From Incurvaria masculella (Eukaryota > Arthropoda > Insecta > Lepidoptera > Incurvariidae): a stretch of DNA of 64,000 nt. Shown here piece after piece: positions 23,276-34,267 of this stretch; within the stretch, counting starts at the first letter, position 1, and every line of letters starts with the position of its first letter. The position numbers and the translations under genes were made by a program. The stretch covers positions 3,793,021 through 3,857,020 of the forward strand of contig OX335642.1 in the NCBI GenBank assembly GCA_946894095.1. Reading direction: 5' to 3'. Under the pieces are notes generated by a model, which was not told where the DNA came from, searched no databases, and saw only the letters and a program-made list of their open reading frames with translations.

Positions 23276-24767
23276 AAACAAGCTTAATTCCAAAATTTTC
23301 CTTAGCAGGCAGGCGTGATTAAAACGTTACATTTTAAATATAAATTTAGTAATGTCATTGTAAATAAAACTATCATTGATATTCATTGGTTTGTATTTAT
23401 TGTATTCTGAAATGTGAATTGCAACGCAATCTGTTGACTTTTATTATCCCTATTCAACACTTGAATGACGTTTGCAATCTTTCCCTACTATCATTTATCT
23501 ATGGTGGTGGAACCTCGGTTCTCCCAATTTTGTTTTTAGTCAGACATAATGAATTGTGAGCTCATTGCTGTGTCATCTAGCATTTTCTATAAAGCCTTAA
23601 ACCACCACTGTAGGCCGATCTTGACCGGTATTAGTTCCAGTTTGCAATAATCAACAATTCGCAAGACAAGCTATTTTGCATACAAGTTTCCAATTCATTC
23701 TTGAGTTCCCTATTATTAATCCATATACGATAGATGTATAAAATTGGTCTCTATTCTTAGCATTTGTTGAAGCGTTCTGAAGATTTTGTTCAATAATGTC
23801 TTCTTTCTCTCGATGTTCCAAATGACCTGTCGTTTTCAACAGCTGTGGGGGTGGACCTTTTATCGGCAGCATGACACGTCGTGACAGATCGACAGTGCGA
23901 GATTGCCAGTTCTCTGGAACTTACGAGGCGCACCCGGAACAATAAATTGTTGGACATCTACTTGTTCATTGATACTTATTATTGGTTAAAGTTATAAACA
24001 GTTTTGCTGCAGGTGCTCTTATGAGCGTTATGGACGGTTTCATTTAATTTATTTAAACTTTTCATAAACGGTTTTTTTAAACGGCTTTTGTTAAACGGTT
24101 GTTCCGGAGCCAAAATGAGCACCTTTCCTTTCATCGTAAAATACGTTTCCACGCATGGCGCGTAATGGAAATGTATCGGGATCGCAATTAAGTAAAAGTC
24201 AGGAAAATAACCAAGTACTGCAAAGAAACAGCGACCCATAATTCTTAGAATAGAATTTACGTAACAAAAAAGTGTATATAGAAAAAAAAGGATTAAAATC
24301 ACTTACATATATTACTTACATACACGTACTTACATACACGTATTGCAAGTGTTTTCTGGTCTAAAAGCTTGCAACAAAATTAAATAAATATATATTTTTT
24401 ACTCTTTAAAGCCAAAGTCGCGAATCAAAAAGATTGATCAAGCTTAATATTCAATGACGTTGTTTAGTGACCTTTAAAACTTTCTCCATCGATGTACGTA
24501 TTGCGCACTCCCCCAGGCCTGGTTTCATTGTCGACGTGCCAGGATCCGCTGCGAGCGTCATCCCATTCAATACGCGCCGGCAGTGTCCCGTCGGCTGTCA
24601 GTGTTGCCACAGGGCTGACATTTCCAAACATTCAATTCAGCAATATCTTGGCGTTTAACAATGTTGGAGACAGTCTGGAGATAAGGGAAGGTACAAAGCG
24701 TCCCGGCTGCCACACGGCGAAGGAAGCTCCCAACACTGAACCGAATTTCGAATTTGTTGTACTTTAG

Positions 24768-24974
24768 AAAAACTGTTTCTGGAAAGGATGCATGCTTGAC
24801 ATTCACGAAGCTTACGACCTATCTAATCATGGTATGTTCTTTTCGGTCGTGCTGATGTGCTACTTCCTCTTACTTCCACCATATACATTTCTAGTGTCCA
24901 TAATCGAAGAGCACGTATTGAGAGAAACGGGAGACGTCTGGATGGCGCTCTATTACCTCTGCCTACCCCTCCTG
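24768..24974 (+). CDS. Candidate internal exon, class A GPCR-like TM6-TM7 segment
   Basis: A stretch of 69 codons opens immediately after a good acceptor (tttgttgtactttag, ending 24767) and closes at CTG|GTAAAC (24974/24975). An alternative donor AAC|GTAATG lies 9 bases later. Both ends are phase 0. The peptide starts KNCFWKGC and has two hydrophobic segments: about residues 23-44 (MFFSVVLMCYFLLLPPYTFL...) and from about 57 on (VWMALYYLCLPLL). They are joined by a charged loop, SIIEEHVLRETGD. Two helices with this spacing, a P-P-Y near the end of the first and 'LL(V)NN' at the end of the second, resemble TM6, extracellular loop 3 and TM7 of a rhodopsin-family receptor; the NPxxY motif would have to come from a following exon. 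Codon use is richer in C/G at third positions than the surroundings. Another membrane protein, or chance, cannot be excluded. Confidence 0.42.
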
Positions 24975-25590
24975 GTAAACAACGTAATGTTATGAGTGTT
25001 GTATCCTTCGCATTTGTGCATATTTTTTAAACATTATTTTATTTCTTGATTATGCTTGATGACCTTTTAAGGTTCCCGCAATTTGTAATTTTTGGGAAAT
25101 GCCTCGACTTTGATTGTATTCCAGTTGTATTTGCTTTCTTGGTTCTCCTATATAAAGTATGATAACTGGTTTTGCTTGCTAAATTTTATTTGAAGTACCG
25201 CTCTTACTTATGCAGTAGGCATGCTTTGTATTTTCGTCCTACCTAATCGGGACCTTGTATCTTACCATCGCCCGAAGAAAGTTTTGTATGTGGTTCGTAG
25301 TTTATGATAGCAATAAAATGTTCGCACGAGACTGATCGTGAATGCAATCTAGATGGTCGTGGCTAGGAACTGCGTTTCCAGTACAGTGATGCTCCACTAT
25401 AACCTATTATTTCTTTAGTATGTGTATTTAGTATGGTCCTTGTTTCGACAAAACATGTAAGAAACTAAAATATTTTAGGGACTTTAAGACAGTGAGAAGA
25501 AAATAAGTAATCGAAGCTGAAGCGAGACGCGTTGGCATTAAAGTTTTATTAGGATGAAACATTATTAATGATCTAACTTGATTCTAACAG

Positions 25591-25694
25591 AAGTGGTTTC
25601 GGAAATGAAGGATATTATTATGGATGAAAATGTTAATAATAAAGTTAGATTAATTTCTAAGAGAAAGTTGGACCATCAGATGTTATTATGTTTC
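25591..25694 (+). CDS. Candidate internal exon, unrecognised
   Basis: The acceptor context is convincing: ATCTAACTTGATTCTAACAG, with a CTAAC branch-site-like motif 13 bases before the AG at 25589-25590. The open frame then reads VVSEMKDIIMDENVNNKVRL and ISKRKLDHQMLLCF up to a perfect donor GTGAGT at 25695. A second strong donor, CTG|GTAAGC, gives an end at 25736. The peptide is charged, helical-looking and of unknown family. Joining the exon at 24974 directly to this acceptor would read into a stop within six codons, so the two need not be from one gene. Confidence 0.3.
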
Positions 25695-25739
25695 GTGAGT
25701 GGTGAATACTTTAGTTTTCTATCACTAGGTTATCTGGTA

Positions 25740-27655
25740 AGCAAAGAACACACATTAATATCATACAATAACGAAGAAATGTAACATATAAAACTATAAT
25801 ACTTTTATACGTTACCCTTTCTTGGCACGAAGTTTCGCATCACACTAGCCCCCAGGCTTACGCATCGTGTAATACTACAATCACACAATGATAGTGCGTT
25901 TCAATTCTCGTAGCTGGTAGAATGACAGATGTTTATTGTACGGTTTTGTTGACTGTCGGTGTGAAAGTGGCGGTATAGAAGTGCGAATCGATCAGCGTAG
26001 CTCGCTGGTACCGCTGGTGTTGCATGACCGATGACTGCATTGAATCGCTAGACAAAAATGCGCCATGGTTGGGTTTATTTTTACTGTGGAATTCTTCTTC
26101 CATACTTGTTCCCTTGTTTCATACTTTTACAGAGTCGGATTTCGAATGATGAGGATTTTTTACCCATGACTGTGTTATGAAAACGAGCTCTTGTTATTTG
26201 CATGCATGCAACGGCGGCTTCATAATTTTCATTAAATTCTTTACTAAGTGACATTTCTTTGAATTTTTATATCATTAGTTAATACAGCTATAGACAGCTC
26301 TCTAGTGACGCTTTCCCATCTATAGTTTAGCTAGTTATGAGATTATGAAATATCGTCATTTTTTTATCTCATAAACGATTGCATAGAAGACTTTTGCAAC
26401 ACTTTGTTTGAGTAAACAATTTCGGGTATTCCAGTATTTTTTGGAGCTAGGACAAAATCCGTCCTACCGTAAGTACGATATGCCTCAGATATGGGTGCCA
26501 TTGCCGAAAACCGAGCACCGATATTCGATAACCCCGTTTACTTTTTTGGGCGCACATGATGTGTATAGCGAACTCAAATGATTACTGTTTAGTTGTCACT
26601 TTGCGTTCTGGGTCACCCGGACTGCGCTGTTACACGCGTCCGCACAATAGCATCACAAAGTAGCGAGCTATTGTAAAATTTGCATGATGCGTACTAATTT
26701 TCCGCGTCAGCACAGCGCGAGTGAGCAATCCCAGATTGGATGGTATCGGCCTTCGGCGGTTTATGGTGGTGTTGCATGCGCTGTACATTGTCGGAGATGC
26801 GGCGTCGTGATACACGTGCAGTTGCACGATGACCGATATCACTCGAAATAATATGCAGTGTTGGAAAAAACATTACAAATTTACGTTGGCCCGTAGGCAT
26901 CAGAAAATTTGGCTCGCTGTACAAACGTTGTTTAAAAATCATTTGAAAACAACGTATACAATTTACCTGACATTAGTTAATGTAAGGCAACGATTGCTGT
27001 ATCTGCACGTTTACTTTGTTTTTCGAAAATTGTATCTTATGTCAAACCACGCAGGAAAGAAAATGTGTGTTGGTTTTTCGTGTCATTCCACTCCTTTTGG
27101 ATAAAGAAACAAGAAGTGCCGACACTGATACGTGTTGCCCGATATTAGAAACCTACTATCATGCAAATAGGAACAGTTGTTTTCTAATGATTAGAAAACT
27201 ACTTAGTGTTCTTTTACATCGATTTTTAATTAGTTTGTATTTAATTTTTTTCTACGAAAATAGAACACAGTACTGAAGTTACGGCAGTGACTGTTCACAC
27301 ACCCTGCATGTAGGGTGGCGCAAGCCACCGTCGGAGCTGACGTCACGAGGTGAACGGCAGCAAAGTTCGAAACTAAAAGGCACCATTACTTATTCTGTGC
27401 TAAAAGGTCGGCCGGTCACTGAAACAGTTCCGCCGCAGCGGGTTCATCAATTAGATGTCTGTTTATTCGTTTTTATGATCGACCGCTGAGTGTCTAACTA
27501 ACCTGAAATCGCGATGTTTGATTTGACGAAGCCAGACGAACAGTAACGAACACAAAGTCATTCACAGGTGTTGTTTCTGATTATCCGGTTTTGGGTACCT
27601 ACTTCTACCAATTATACTTTCTTTTTTCTGTCTGACATAGGATAACTTTTCGAAA
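25740..27655. other. No firm gene
   Basis: AT-rich. A 91-codon frame at 26829-27104 has an ATG but no recognised domain. A GNRA-loop hairpin lies at 27314-27329. Around 27120-27200 a weak copy of the repeat detailed at 27660 may begin ('cagttgttttctaatgatta'). Confidence 0.4.
27314..27329 (+). other. Perfect hairpin with GCAA tetraloop
   Basis: GGTGGC-GCAA-GCCACC: a 6-bp GC-rich stem closed by a GNRA-type loop, preceded by a second small stem CCCT...AGGG. It would be stable in RNA from the plus strand. No flanking gene gives it a job. Confidence 0.45.
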
Positions 27656-27659
27656 AAAC

Positions 27660-28080
27660 CAAAACGTGCAGACTCAGATATTTGATACCTGATATTGGAT
27701 ATCAAATATCCAGTTAATTGGAACAGTGCTTTTCAAATCGTTGATTCAATCGTTGATTTAATCGTTTGTTTAGAGAAAAACGTACTTAACTAATAATTTG
27801 AAAACCACTGTTCCAATTTAATTGATATTTTATATCAAATATCAAGCAATACATATCGGTGTCTGCATTTGTATTTTTGGTAAATTTATCCTCGGTCAAC
27901 CACAGTTTTTGTTTTGCTCTGTTTTAAATTTTTAAAAAAAATAACAAAACATCACAGATATCCATTGCCTGATATTAAATAATAAATTTAAATTCAATTT
28001 GAACAGAGCTTTTCAAATGAATTAGTAAACAAGTTGTGTATGGGGAGCTTAGCTTAGAGGCCATTCTTCAGTCTTGACTT
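27660..28080. repeat. Cluster of inverted copies of a dispersed repeat
   Basis: The module 'cagatatttgatacctgata', then 'ttggaacagtgcttttcaaa', occurs in plus (27660-27745), minus (27775-27880) and plus (27945-28078) orientation. The last copy ends 'gtatggggagcttagcttag'. The same module, better preserved, forms the ends of the element at 29125-29462. This looks like nested or rearranged copies of one long-armed MITE. Confidence 0.6.
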
Positions 28081-28414
28081 TTTCGAAAGAATTCCTGGCT
28101 GGAATGCACTCAATGTTCATGTTTAAGATTTTTTTATACCCGGCTATTTAATCTATATCGGCAGTTTTGGAAGCGAAAGACGATAATGAGTTCGCACACG
28201 TGACGCACGACTATAATAATGACGCGTGGAGGCTCGAGATTAAAGTTCCCGTACAGCGACAAATTGACGTAATTAATGACATCACTTCGTCTTATGTCAC
28301 GACCTTGGTGCGGTCACCAAATTTGATACGAAGACGCTAAAGTTACCCGCCTTTCGGAATCATAAATCAAATTTGAATCCACACTTCTAAAGATAAATAG
28401 CAGCAACTGGAACT

Positions 28415-28522
28415 AACTCTAGCCGAAAGTAATAGTAACTAGTGTCAAAAGTGACATTTCGTTCAAGTGACGCAAGAAAGTACAACTTTTTGTTTTTCCA
28501 CTTACGACTATTTATTTCAGCC
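28415..28522. mobile_element. PIF/Harbinger-like MITE, decayed copy
   Basis: The right end 'cttacgactatttatttcag' plus CC matches the terminus of the 21972 element. The middle has 'tgtcaaaagtgacatttcgt' like the 51069 copy. The left end is eroded and TGACGTCA is lost. Confidence 0.65.
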
Positions 28523-28960
28523 TAGGAGTCATAGCCGATTCTCTATGTGAAACTGGACACCTTTTCTTATTCGACTTTGATACTCCCCTTACAGTTTTGT
28601 TAATACCTTTTGATACGATGATACAGTTTGACAGCTTACTCACCGATTGGTATGCAAACGCGGAGTTGGCGTAAACGGCAACGTCAACGTATTTACGGAG
28701 ACGATACGTAAGCTCTCAAATCAAACTGACGCTCGAAAATGTTAGTGGGCTTAAAGCTCACTGCGCGCGCTCTTAAATTTCTTCATACATTTGAAAACGT
28801 TAGTCGATCGATTTGGCGTAAACGCCAATTTAGGTGACAAGTGGGACTACGGGTACAGACCATAATAATATTGCATCTTTACTTTTACTTTTTCATAAAA
28901 CTGTAGCGATATTATTTATTTAGATTTTCACTGTTGTTCGACATAATACTTGAATGTTTA

Positions 28961-29040
28961 CGAATACACAGTGTAAAAAAATGCTTTTTTCCGACGTTTC
29001 GTTCACCACGTAGAAGTAAGTTTTTTACACTGTGTATTCG
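28961..29040. repeat. 20-bp perfect inverted repeat (hairpin element)
   Basis: CGAATACACAGTGTAAAAAA (28961-28980) is matched exactly by its reverse complement at 29021-29040 around a 40-bp loop that contains 'cgacgtttcgttcacc'. The left flank 'ttatttagattttcactgtt' is shared, inverted, with the right flank of the 58920 palindrome. The stems themselves differ in sequence between loci. Confidence 0.8.
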
Positions 29041-29124
29041 TGAATGTTAAATTATTATGTAGGGATATTATTAGTGAGTGATTAAAATTTGTTTTTTTTA
29101 TGTATATAATTTTTTACCCGATTA

Positions 29125-29462
29125 CTTAAGAACGGCCCGTAAGCGATGTCCACCATACAAACGTAGTTTACTAATCATTTGGAAATCGCTATTCAAATCA
29201 AATTGATATTTAATGTTTTGTTTTAAAAAAAAATCCAAACAGAATGAAATTAAAGCAAAAAGAAAATCGACATTCATACGAATTTTGTTTTCTCTATGGT
29301 TTGACCCAGAATACTTTTACCGAAGTAACAAAGACATGCAGACACAGATATTTGTAGCCTAATATTAGATACCAAATATCAAGTAAGTTGGAACAGTGTT
29401 TTTCAAATGATTAGTAAACTACGTTTGTATGGGGAACATAGCTTACGCGCCGTTCATAACGG
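29125..29462. mobile_element. Long-armed MITE, about 340 bp
   Basis: Left arm 'gaacggcccgtaagcgatgt' and 'caaacgtagtttactaatca'; right arm its inverse, with 'gattagtaaactacgtttgt' and 'catagcttacgcgccgttc'. Arms exceed 60 bp. The interior is AT-rich and non-coding. Target duplication is unclear; the left flank has TTAA, the right ATAA. Confidence 0.7.
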
Positions 29463-29639
29463 AATGTCTACCTTCTCGTACGAGTTTTGAGGCGAAATTC
29501 GAAGCCGAAGATAACATTTAAACGGAATTCATGCGGAAAATGAATTCAATATACCAACACGATTGCCGCAACGGCCGAACTCAAAGAATTTAATAGTCAG
29601 GCGAGGCGTAATAGGCTTTCGTCCCTGACATTTCATGAC

Positions 29640-29990
29640 GTACGACCGCTGCCAGGCGATGCAAGGGTCTATCGGGGTCGGCTGCCCCAGGTTCGATTCC
29701 AGCTAAGAACTGCGACCGGTATAAGCACCGTTGAATATCTGATTAAGGCCGCCAATTTGCGGACTGTTCTGTTCAATTAACGGACTGGTTGAGTGGTGAC
29801 TTCACCGCGTAACTGCAAGCACACCTACCCGGAAAATTGTTAACCTTTTTGCCCACATAAGTGGCGTAGGCGATCGAGACGATGCAAGCACACCACCATC
29901 CTAACTGATCGGCGATTCAACGAATGCGATATGCATGTAGAATCGACCGTGAGGCAAGGACACATAAATCAATGAAAGAAAGCTGTAAAA
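29640..29990 (+). repeat. Possible tRNA-derived SINE (B box present)
   Basis: A perfect Pol III B box, GGTTCGATTCC, lies at 29690-29700, about 55 bases into a stretch that reads unlike its AT-rich surroundings. No clear A box was found at the usual distance, and no cloverleaf folds, so it is not a tRNA gene. It is not homologous to the SINE body elsewhere in the window. Confidence 0.35.
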
Positions 29991-30689
29991 AGAACTATTT
30001 TATGAATGTACTGTAAGGCTGCACTTGAATCAGCCAGCAAGCCACCCGTTCTATACCCATCATTTCGAATTCACCTACAGTCCTTCCTCCCGTAATTATT
30101 GCCTCCTAACGCATTACTGAAAATTATTCTTACATTGATTTAACGCTTTACTTGCGTTGCGAAATTGACGTATCACATTGATCAGCTATTGATCAGACAA
30201 TTCGCTAGATAATATAACCGCAACATGTTGTCATAGCTTACTTTTTACGCGTGCTTGTTTACTTATAACCCGCCTTAAATTGCCGCCATAATTTCGCGTT
30301 TCTCGCAGCTTAGTTAAATGTACTCAATAAATCTCAATAACCTTTCTCGTATGGATCGCAACCCCTCCTTCGTACCTGACCCGATTTCGTCGACTGCTCG
30401 AGTGCGTATGTATACTATCGTGTATCGCATACGCGCATGTAGGCCGCATGGAGTATCCATTAGCTGATTGCCCGGAATCGAGAGGCAGGTGCCACGTTTG
30501 CCTTCAGCTTTTCGGAAGTTCGTTGTTCGACGCGAGGTTGACCTTCCAAAATGTCGCGCCAACTGGCCAGTGTCGACGAACCATACTTTGGTATTTTGTC
30601 GCGTGTATTGTTGAGTCGTATGTAGTTTCTGCGCTTGTAACACTGGCATAATCCTTGATGTTTACGATATGCGAGTAGGTAGCAGCGTG

Positions 30690-31094
30690 TTGGAACGGCG
30701 GTGGTTGTGAGCTCTTCCCTGCTGATTGGATTCTCACTCCGCTCGCCCGCTCTCGGCTCCGCCAGTCGGCATCCGCGTCTCGCGCGAGTCGGTCCCGCCC
30801 CGTGCTCGGCCGCGAGCGCGTATTCACACATCGCGCACGCGTTCGGATTAGTTTTGAGCTCGGTTTCATTTAAATTTGTGTAAATGCCGGGGGTATTCAT
30901 AGAATCATAGGACCTAAGTAAGTAGTGCAAAAAAAAAAAAGTTTTACGAAATCGCTGAAACATTTCAAATTCTTACGGAGCAGACTGGAGACGACACGGT
31001 GTCGTAATAACAGTCATCAGCTGATATCCTTTACCTTGTCACGCCCGGAAACTCTCGACAATTTGCAAAATGTAGACATCCTTCTTTAATCTAG
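30690..31094 (+). promoter_or_regulatory. GC-rich promoter / untranslated first-exon island
   Basis: CpG-rich sequence from about 30700 to 30850 ('ctcgcgcgagtcggtcccgc') falls back to AT-rich sequence, then 'ctttaatctag' (ending 31094) offers an acceptor just before the coding exon at 31240. The arrangement suits a promoter with a short untranslated exon, or one continuous 5' UTR. Open frames across it on the minus strand (30460-30963) are shadows. Confidence 0.4.
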
Positions 31095-31239
31095 GTGCGC
31101 ATCGCCATTCACACCCGTTCCTAGACGCGCAATAGTGAAGTGGATCCCGAGGCGTGCGACATTCAACCGGTGGTGTGTGCAGAATCAGGATGGAATCCGC
31201 GCTGCGACCGGGACAGTGAAGTGAAGCGTCGGTCGAGCG

Positions 31240-31737
31240 ATGTACGAGGTGTCGTGCGTCGCCGGCAACAAGGTCGACGCCGCCTACGCCGTCAAGAGCC
31301 TCTCGAACGTGGTGCCCGGCGGCGCGATGGGCCACCACGTGTCGACCGCGCGGCCGCACTCGCACCACCCGAGCCTGCCCTACAAGAGCAAGGAGGGCCC
31401 CCAGCAGCACAGGCAGCAGGCGCCGCGGGCGGTGCAGCCGCCGCCGCAGCCGACGAGCAAGCCCGACGCGATCAAGTCGCACGTGATGCGCCTGCTGAAG
31501 CGCTCCAAGTCGCACACGCCGGCGACGCGCGAGGCGGACGCGCGCACCGTGTTCGCGCGTCCCGTCACCGACGAGCAGCGGCGGCGGCGCGGCTCGGCCG
31601 AGCGGCGGCGCAGCGCCGACAAGCGCGTCATGGTGACCATCGTGGACGGGCTGCCGGTCGTGGTGACGGGGCCGCCGCACCAGCTGCAGCCGCCGCCAGC
31701 CCCGCTCCCTCACCACCGGCACGCGCATCCTCACAAG
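31240..31737 (+). CDS. First coding exon of an unrecognised Pro/His/Arg-rich protein
   Basis: The ATG at 31240 is the first in frame after a TGA at 31222, and the frame runs 166 codons to a consensus donor AAG|GTAACT (31737/31738), phase 0; beyond it only five codons remain before a stop. The protein opens MYEVSCVAGNKVDAAYAVKS, then has a Gln/Pro/His-rich part (about 35-75), a basic helix-like patch VMRLLKRSK (82-90), RRRRGSAERRR (114-124, with RRGS and RRRS sites of basophilic-kinase type) and a hydrophobic strand-like segment VMVTIVDGLPVVVTG (130-144). The Pro/His-rich tail ends at K166. The ordered 130-144 segment suggests a folded domain continuing in the next exon. No signal peptide or membrane helix is seen. 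I do not recognise the family. The antisense 244-codon frame and the 232-codon frame in another phase are composition shadows: neither has a start context or splice sites. Confidence 0.72.
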
Positions 31738-32010
31738 GTAACTACACCACGCTAATTCACTCACCGGACACACCTGCCGCAGCGATGCTCGAGGTAAACT
31801 TCAATTTAGAATATTCGAGAAGGAGATGTGCCATCTAACGCGTCTTCAAAACGGAATGGCGACCGTCATAGACAGTCAGTTCTCCTGCGAATTCGAGACG
31901 ATCAAGATCGAATTTCACAAGAGCGTCCTAGGGGGTTACCACGAGTGATTAAATCTGATGTTTGCTGTGTTACATTTTGTAGCATGCTAATAATAAGATT
32001 TAGTACACTT
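31738..32010 (+). other. Start of intron
   Basis: Follows the donor at 31738. It returns to AT-rich composition with no further exon seen. No matching acceptor could be assigned within the window. Confidence 0.5.
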
Positions 32011-32014
32011 GGCT

Positions 32015-32380
32015 GAAAAACATATCGTTTGACAGTTAGCATGGCACGTACGAAATGCAACCAAACATCCGACTCAATCACTCACCCGGCGAGTTAATTT
32101 ACAATGTCCTGTGCAGTTCCTACGTGCTCTTCCGTGTCGGTGGAACTTGGGGACATCAGAGTCTCTATTGCGAGTTACGAATCGCTTGTAATCAATGATC
32201 AATTATGTAAACTTGCGATGATTGAGATTTTTCTATTTTAGATTTGTAATTCGTAATTTAGGCTCTGGACTGCAATCGTCAGTTTATGTATTGATATCAC
32301 CATAATAGCCACTTTATGGCCGCTTTTCGGATGAGTTTTGGCCGCCATTCCCGTTCACGCTTACTCGATACTTCAAAGAG
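32015..32380. mobile_element. Decayed composite MITE (outer palindrome with inner MITE), right half
   Basis: 'cgtttgacagttagcatggc' to 'cacccggcgagttaa' (32020-32100) matches the right part of the inner element at 49400-49520. 'cggatgagttttggccgcca' and 'gcttactcga' (about 32328-32370) match the outer right arm at 38080-38117 and 49690-49725. The same inner-then-outer order as at 49 kb is kept. Confidence 0.5.
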
Positions 32381-32429
32381 ACCAATTGTCGCCAATCTTC
32401 TAAAACCACCAACCCATCTTCAACGTGAA

Positions 32430-32520
32430 TGCCACGCTCCGACATAGTCGCAATTGTTTTGGAGGGTTTGTGTTGGTGGGTATGACCACACGGCTGCGAC
32501 CCGGGTAGCGCTCACGTAAC
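32430..32520 (-). repeat. Fragment of dispersed family X (minus orientation)
   Basis: 'acatagtcgcaattgttttg' and 'gagggtttgtgttggtggg' match the 38.69-kb segment 'ccctccaatacgtccgcgac' in reverse complement. Confidence 0.5.
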
Positions 32521-32524
32521 ATCT

Positions 32525-34265
32525 CATCTGTGGAGTAGTAATAAAGGATCCCTCCGATTTCTGGTAACTCTTTAACATGAAATTATTAAATTTCTCATCA
32601 TTTCTACGAACAATAATGAATTGTTCCGCCTGAATATTTACCTGCATTGTTTCGTGTGATATTAGAACTATCTCAACATCATCCCGATAATCCCCACTTT
32701 CCAGAAACGACCTCGTGACTATAACAAAACTTTTACTGGCAACATTTGAAAAGCTTTTACCGCTAATATGTAGTTCGGTCATTAACTGTTGCTCGAATCC
32801 ATTATCAGCTCTTCACTCTTGCTAGTTCGCAGTACTCGTTGACTGTTTACCGAATCTAATTTCAATCTCTTTCAAACAAGCGGTTGCAATGTAACCATTT
32901 TGTTAGTCACGCCAATAAAAAAAAGGAGAAACCAAAAACTAACGATGCCGTTATCTTTTGGCTGGCTTCGAAATCGAACTTATGTCATTAATCGATTAGA
33001 CAGCTTTTTTTAATGTGCACAGGTTTAAGAAGACGTATTTACATCCGCCTGCTTCTGGAATCTTCTTAATCGACTACATACAGGATTTAGGAAGAAAAAT
33101 TCACAAGTTCCTGAATTTTTTTGCGGGAAAATTAAATAACTCGATAAACATTGTGAAGGAATCTATCCTTTTACTCCAAATGTGCTCCAGAATCAGGAAG
33201 GTCCATTGAGTTGTGTATACCATGTAAATCAATTTGGATTCCTCGAAGGCGATGTTGTTCATTTCCATGCGTTTGGCTAACGTCACGGGGCTCGATTTCC
33301 CGGAATCGCGGCTCGTTCGCGATCGATGTTTGTAATTTTCCTCGCGGTATTGTTTGCGAGCGAGGTTGATTTCCTGGTCCCTCGGGTGCTGGCGATTGAG
33401 TTTGAGTGGTCGCAGGAACGACTTCGCGATCGTCGAAGTGCGTCGGTTATGTGATTACGGTCTATCTTTAGCCTTCTCCGATTGATCGACCGAATCTGAC
33501 TGCTCGAAATAAGGTAGAGAAATGTAATGTGTAATCTATTCGTTTGTTATTTTGGACCGGGTGTTGTTTCCTATGGTCAATCTAAGACTACAGCGGTGTC
33601 CCAAGTGGGGTTACCATCTGTCGGGAGTTGCCCTGACATGCCAGTGTTTCGTGGTACCTGTCAGGAATTTGGTAGAACTAAATAGGCATGTCAGGGCTTT
33701 GAGAATTATTCATAACTACGAGTACTGTTTATATCCAGTTGTAGGTATTTATTAGTAAGCAAAATTAATAAGTATGCAAAATTGTCACTATAAAGATTAT
33801 AATTAAATTGCAAAAAATAATAATTAAGTTCCTAATAATATTGCCTCGTCGACACAGCCCAGCTCAAACTGCGAAACTTTTTTGCGACTTTTTTTGTATA
33901 AATCTGTCTTTTTGTCAGGACTTAATTTTTTATAGAAGGCAACCATGGAACCAAAGCCAGGCGCAAAATGATCTATCTCGGACAAAATGTTCCGGCGTGG
34001 CGTGTGTGAGCGCAAGGATTGCGATTAGGTCGCGCGTCACGCAGGATGCTAGCTGTGCCATTAGTCAGCGGCTTGTGTAATGCGCGGTTAGCTGTTTCCT
34101 CCAACAGCGACCGCGTTTAGCAGACGATTGACTAGTGAGCTGCAACCGTTGTTAGTAGGTATTGTGTGGTATACAGCGAGCTCGGACAACAATCATATCG
34201 GTGGGTCATAAGATTTGAAAGACATACGTTTAGTTATGTCATACGTATAGTTATATTACTGCATA
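32525..34265. other. No gene recognised
   Basis: AT-rich with a GC-richer patch at 33290-33430. Frames up to 120 codons (32420-32782, minus) have no domain or splice support and partly cover the repeat fragment at 32430. Confidence 0.5.
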
Positions 34266-34267
34266 CT

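Larger units (their letters stand above)
22143..24767. other. No firm gene; small repeats
   Basis: Contains a T run with an inverted poly(A) signal (22940-22964), a second copy of the 'taaccagcgccat' repeat (23205-23275) and a minus-strand open frame of 73 codons (23651-23872) without a recognised domain. 'agggttccgtgtagtcgtgt' at 22795 may be a scrap of family A. Confidence 0.4.

Noticed and set aside
29690..29700. tRNA gene
   Set aside because: The B box is perfect, but no acceptor, D or anticodon stems pair around it.
31039..31773. 244-codon minus-strand open frame over the exon at 31240
   Set aside because: It mirrors the GC-rich plus-strand exon. Its peptide is low-complexity Arg/His/Leu, and it has no start context or splice sites of its own.
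31140..31838. 232-codon plus-strand frame in another phase
   Set aside because: Arg/Ala-rich shadow that ignores the strong donor at 31738. The 31240 frame has the better start and a structured-looking segment.
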